The notes below the pieces were generated by a model. The model had not been told where the DNA came from. It ran no database searches and saw only the letters and a list, made by a program, of their open reading frames with translations. Positions 31,796 to 34,071 of a DNA stretch of 34,071 nucleotides are shown here, one piece after another (positions within the stretch are counted from its first letter, which is position 1; every line of letters begins with the position of its first letter). The stretch lies in contig JAGBTH010000003.1 of NCBI GenBank assembly GCA_017631385.1, positions 1 to 34,071 on the forward strand, read 5' to 3'. The position numbers were made by a program, and so were the translations under genes. The DNA comes from Kiritimatiellia bacterium (GTDB lineage: Bacteria; Verrucomicrobiota; Kiritimatiellia; RFP12; UBA1067).

Positions 31796-32541
31796 TGAAG
31801 CATCTTATTGAGATTCGCGATATGTACAAGATTTACGCGATCGGTGATGAGCCGTTTCACGCGTTAGATGGCGTATCGCTTTCAATTGATGAGGGTGAGT
31901 TCGTTGCGAGTATGGGCTCGTCAGGTTCTGGTAAGTCTACGATGCTTAATATTCTTGGTTGTTTAGATGTTCCGACTAAAGGATCATATCTTTTAGATGG
32001 AACTCAGGTAGCTGAGCGCTCGGCTACTGAATTAGCTCATATAAGGAACCAAAAGTTAGGCTTTGTATTCCAGAATTTTAATCTTTTACCGCGAACGACG
32101 GCTTTAGAGAATGTTGAGCTACCTGATCTTTATATGGGTCGCCTTTCTTCTAGAGAGCGCCATAAAAGAGCTAAGATGCTTTTAGAGCGTGTTGGGCTAA
32201 AGGGGCGCGAATTACATACCCCTAGCCAGCTTTCGGGTGGTCAGCAACAGCGCGTAGCTATTGCGCGCGCCTTGATGAATAATCCGCCGGTCGTTTTTGC
32301 TGACGAACCTACGGGCAACCTCGATACTAAAAGTTCAGTTGAAATTATGCAGCTATTTACGCAATTATCTAATGAGGGCATTACGATAGTAATGGTTACT
32401 CACGAAGATGATATCGCTGCGTACGCTAAGCGTCATATAGTTATGCGAGATGGTAAGGTTATGCGAGATGATATAGCTGATGGCGGTAAGCGTAAGAGTC
32501 AAGCTGAAGTTTCGCAACTTGTTAAGGAGGCGCTCGCATGA
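31792..32541 (+). CDS. MacB/LolD-type ABC transporter ATPase
   Basis: This 249-residue nucleotide-binding subunit shows Walker [11 protein letters not shown]-loop [21 protein letters not shown], signature LSGGQQQR, Walker [13 protein letters not shown] and the switch histidine in MVTHEDD. The sequence around the Q-loop is typical of the MacB/LolD/FtsE group, which drives mechanotransmission rather than transmembrane transport. In E. coli MacB the ATPase and permease are one chain; here they are separate overlapping genes, as in many YknY/YknZ-type systems. Confidence 0.96.
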   Translation: MMKHLIEIRDMYKIYAIGDEPFHALDGVSLSIDEGEFVASMGSSGSGKSTMLNILGCLDVPTKGSYLLDGTQVAERSATELAHIRNQKLGFVFQNFNLLPRTTALENVELPDLYMGRLSSRERHKRAKMLLERVGLKGRELHTPSQLSGGQQQRVAIARALMNNPPVVFADEPTGNLDTKSSVEIMQLFTQLSNEGITIVMVTHEDDIAAYAKRHIVMRDGKVMRDDIADGGKRKSQAEVSQLVKEALA

Positions 32542-33767
32542 ACTTCGGGATGATTTTTAAGGTCGCCATAAGAGCAATTCTGCGTAATAAAACGCGCTCG
32601 GTCTTAACCTGTATCGGTATTATTGTAGGTATTGCCGCAGTTATTGCTGTAATGGCGATTGGTCAGGGCGCCCAGACGATGATGGTAAAGCAGATTTCGT
32701 CTATGGGTAATAACTTAGTTATGATCTTCCCAGAGCGCCATAGAGCTGGCTCTGTTTCATCAGGTCGCGGCCAGGGCCAAACGATGACTGCCGCGGACGC
32801 AGAAGCTGTTAAAAGGGAATTGCCGCATTTAGTCCAGGGCGTTAGCCCTCATGTCAGAGCTAGCGTTCAGATGATGTATGCGTCTAAGAACTGGTCTAGT
32901 AATATTCAAGGTGTATCTCCTGATGTCTTATTAATCAGTAATTGGACGATGAAGGAAGGTCGCTTTTTTACTGAAGAAGAAACTCAGCTTTTTTCGCGTG
33001 TTTGCGTAATTGGTACTACAGTTAAGGCCAATATTTTCGGTAGTGACGATGATCCTATTGGTAAGACCATCAGACTTAACAATATGACCTTTACTGTTAT
33101 TGGTGTTTTAAATTCTAAAGGCGCTAATAATTGGGGCCAAGATCAAGACGATGTTATTATGGCTCCATACAGTAGTGTTCAGCGATATTTGCAGCGCTCA
33201 AAGTTTAGAAACATTAATATGATGAATGTTTCTCTTCATTCGATGGATGATTTGGACGAAGCGAAGCGCGAAATTACAGCGCTTTTAAGACAGCGCCACA
33301 ATCTCGCAGGTTATCAGGATGATGACTTTGAGATGCGAGATACGACCGAAATTATGAATACCATCGGCTCGGTTTCGGGGCTTATGACTGTACTTTTAAC
33401 GGCGGTCGCAGCGATTTCTCTTTTAGTAGGCGGTATTGGCATTATGAATATTATGCTTGTATCGGTAACAGAGAGAATTAAAGAGATTGGCTTGAGAATG
33501 GCGATAGGCGCTACGCCTGCTAATATATTAATGCAATTCCTCTTAGAGGCTATTGTACTTTCAACTATCGGAGGCGCTTTTGGTGTCGCTTTAGGCGTTG
33601 GAGGCGCTCACTTTATCGGTTGGTGGAAGTCGTGGCCGATTCTTATTCAAGTACCATCGGCTTTTGGGGCATTCTTCTTCTCCTCCTTTGTAGGTATGTT
33701 CTTCGGGTTTTATCCAGCGTATCGCGCTTCAAAACTTAACCCGATTGACTGCCTAAGGTACGAGTAA
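32538..33767 (+). CDS. MacB-type ABC transporter permease (FtsX-like)
   Basis: This 409-residue protein has the MacB permease layout. An N-terminal helix (SVLTCIGIIVGIAAVIAVMA) is followed by a large periplasmic MacB core domain (about residues 45-275), then three C-terminal spans. The conserved signature GGIGIMNIMLVSVTERIKEI is followed by GLRMAIGAT, and the end is PAYRASKLNPIDCLRYE, the usual family terminus. The full set of channel, adaptor, ATPase and permease suggests export of a peptide, lipid or other envelope substrate from the periplasm. The substrate cannot be inferred. Confidence 0.96.
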   Translation: MNFGMIFKVAIRAILRNKTRSVLTCIGIIVGIAAVIAVMAIGQGAQTMMVKQISSMGNNLVMIFPERHRAGSVSSGRGQGQTMTAADAEAVKRELPHLVQGVSPHVRASVQMMYASKNWSSNIQGVSPDVLLISNWTMKEGRFFTEEETQLFSRVCVIGTTVKANIFGSDDDPIGKTIRLNNMTFTVIGVLNSKGANNWGQDQDDVIMAPYSSVQRYLQRSKFRNINMMNVSLHSMDDLDEAKREITALLRQRHNLAGYQDDDFEMRDTTEIMNTIGSVSGLMTVLLTAVAAISLLVGGIGIMNIMLVSVTERIKEIGLRMAIGATPANILMQFLLEAIVLSTIGGAFGVALGVGGAHFIGWWKSWPILIQVPSAFGAFFFSSFVGMFFGFYPAYRASKLNPIDCLRYE

Positions 33768-34013
33768 GTCTTTGTGAAATGGTAGTATCGCGTTTTTATT
33801 TTACGCTTTAAAGTGGTGCATTTGGACATATGGCTGGATATAGAAATGTAGCGGTATCTTCTCGTGGATTTCTGTTTGGTTTATAGACATGAAACAAGCG
33901 GTTTAAAAAAGTGATTTTAATTTTTTTTAAGGCAGTTTTGAAAATATTTTTTTATGTCTAAAATTTAGGTTAAAAAATGACGGTGTTTTTTGATAAAAAT
34001 TTGAAATGCGTCA
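33768..34013. other. AT-rich intergenic stretch with no gene seen
   Basis: No convincing ORF or RNA gene is visible; only an 18-codon ATG frame exists at 33830. A weak GCGT/ACGC hairpin lies near 33790-33806, and the region is rich in T and A runs. It ends in the left part of the inverted repeat at 33974-34017, just before repeat copy 2. Confidence 0.6.
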
Positions 34014-34017
34014 TTTT
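33974..34017. repeat. 9-bp inverted repeat, possible hairpin
   Basis: AAAATGACG (33974-33982) and CGTCATTTT (34009-34017) are perfect inverted arms around a 26-base AT-rich loop. With flanking A and T runs it could act as a bidirectional terminator or a binding site. Its right arm overlaps the start of repeat copy 2. Confidence 0.45.
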
Positions 34018-34071
34018 ACCCCCTCACGAGCTCGAAGATGAGAAGTGCGCACCTTTTACTCGAGAGGTGCG
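34014..34071. repeat. Hairpin-forming intergenic repeat, copy 2 (cut by the window end)
   Basis: It matches copy 1 (28886-28943) at 49 of 58 bases, starting at TTTTA and including CCCCTCACGAGCTC and TGCGCACCTTTTAC. The strict palindrome of copy 1 is broken here, but AAGTGCGCACC can still pair with the incoming GGTGCG arm, which is truncated by the window edge. Its position downstream of the permease gene mirrors copy 1's position downstream of the giant gene. Confidence 0.7.

Noticed and set aside
33830..33886. 18-codon ATG frame downstream of the permease gene
   Set aside because: It is too short, has no ribosome-binding site and no recognisable peptide features.

Overview
The window reads as part of a compact, moderate-GC chromosome from an uncultivated Gram-negative, probably anaerobic bacterium, most likely of the PVC group (Kiritimatiellota, Verrucomicrobiota or Lentisphaerota relatives). 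The lineage call is an inference. It rests on a PEP-CTERM-tailed secreted protein, a giant secreted protein with glycine-rich and beta-helix-like repeats, large surface proteins of verrucomicrobial flavour, a glycyl-radical enzyme (anaerobic metabolism), and a TolC/MacA/MacB-type envelope exporter. Coding density is very high. Seven same-strand junctions are 4-base ATGA overlaps, and two convergent gene pairs overlap at their 3' ends.

Layout. 1-5.0 kb (+): a run of envelope or secreted proteins, namely a 5'-truncated surface protein, a PEP-CTERM protein, a large multispanning membrane protein with C-terminal TPRs, and a small signal-peptide protein. 5.1-6.3 kb (+): folD and an unrecognised 115-residue ORF. 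6.3-11.2 kb (-): a four-gene block read nifS-type cysteine desulfurase, HMA-like lipoprotein, polA, MBL hydrolase. 11.3-15.2 kb (+): a glycyl-radical enzyme, its radical-SAM activase and a glycosyltransferase-like gene, joined by ATGA overlaps. 15.2-18.8 kb (-): a surface-polysaccharide set of flippase, GT4-like and GT17-like transferases. 18.9-22.4 kb (+): der, a methyltransferase and epmA. 22.5-28.8 kb (+): one 2107-residue secreted protein that starts with a tyrosine-phosphatase-like domain. 29.0-33.8 kb (+): a tightly coupled TolC-MacA-ATPase-permease operon, bracketed by two copies of a hairpin-forming repeat.

The most striking system is the glycyl-radical pair. The enzyme carries what looks like a cleavable Sec signal peptide and its activase starts with a twin-arginine-type leader, although this enzyme class is normally cytoplasmic and depends on SAM and reduced electron carriers. 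Either a radical enzyme and its activator are exported, or both are membrane-tethered. The pair shares a divergent promoter region with the cysteine desulfurase gene, and an inverted repeat lies across the -35 regions of both promoters.

Promoters in the window share an extended -10 element of the form TGRTAYAAT. In three cases it sits so close to the start codon that the mRNA should be leaderless or nearly so. No tRNA, rRNA, CRISPR array, transposase, integrase or exosortase gene was seen.
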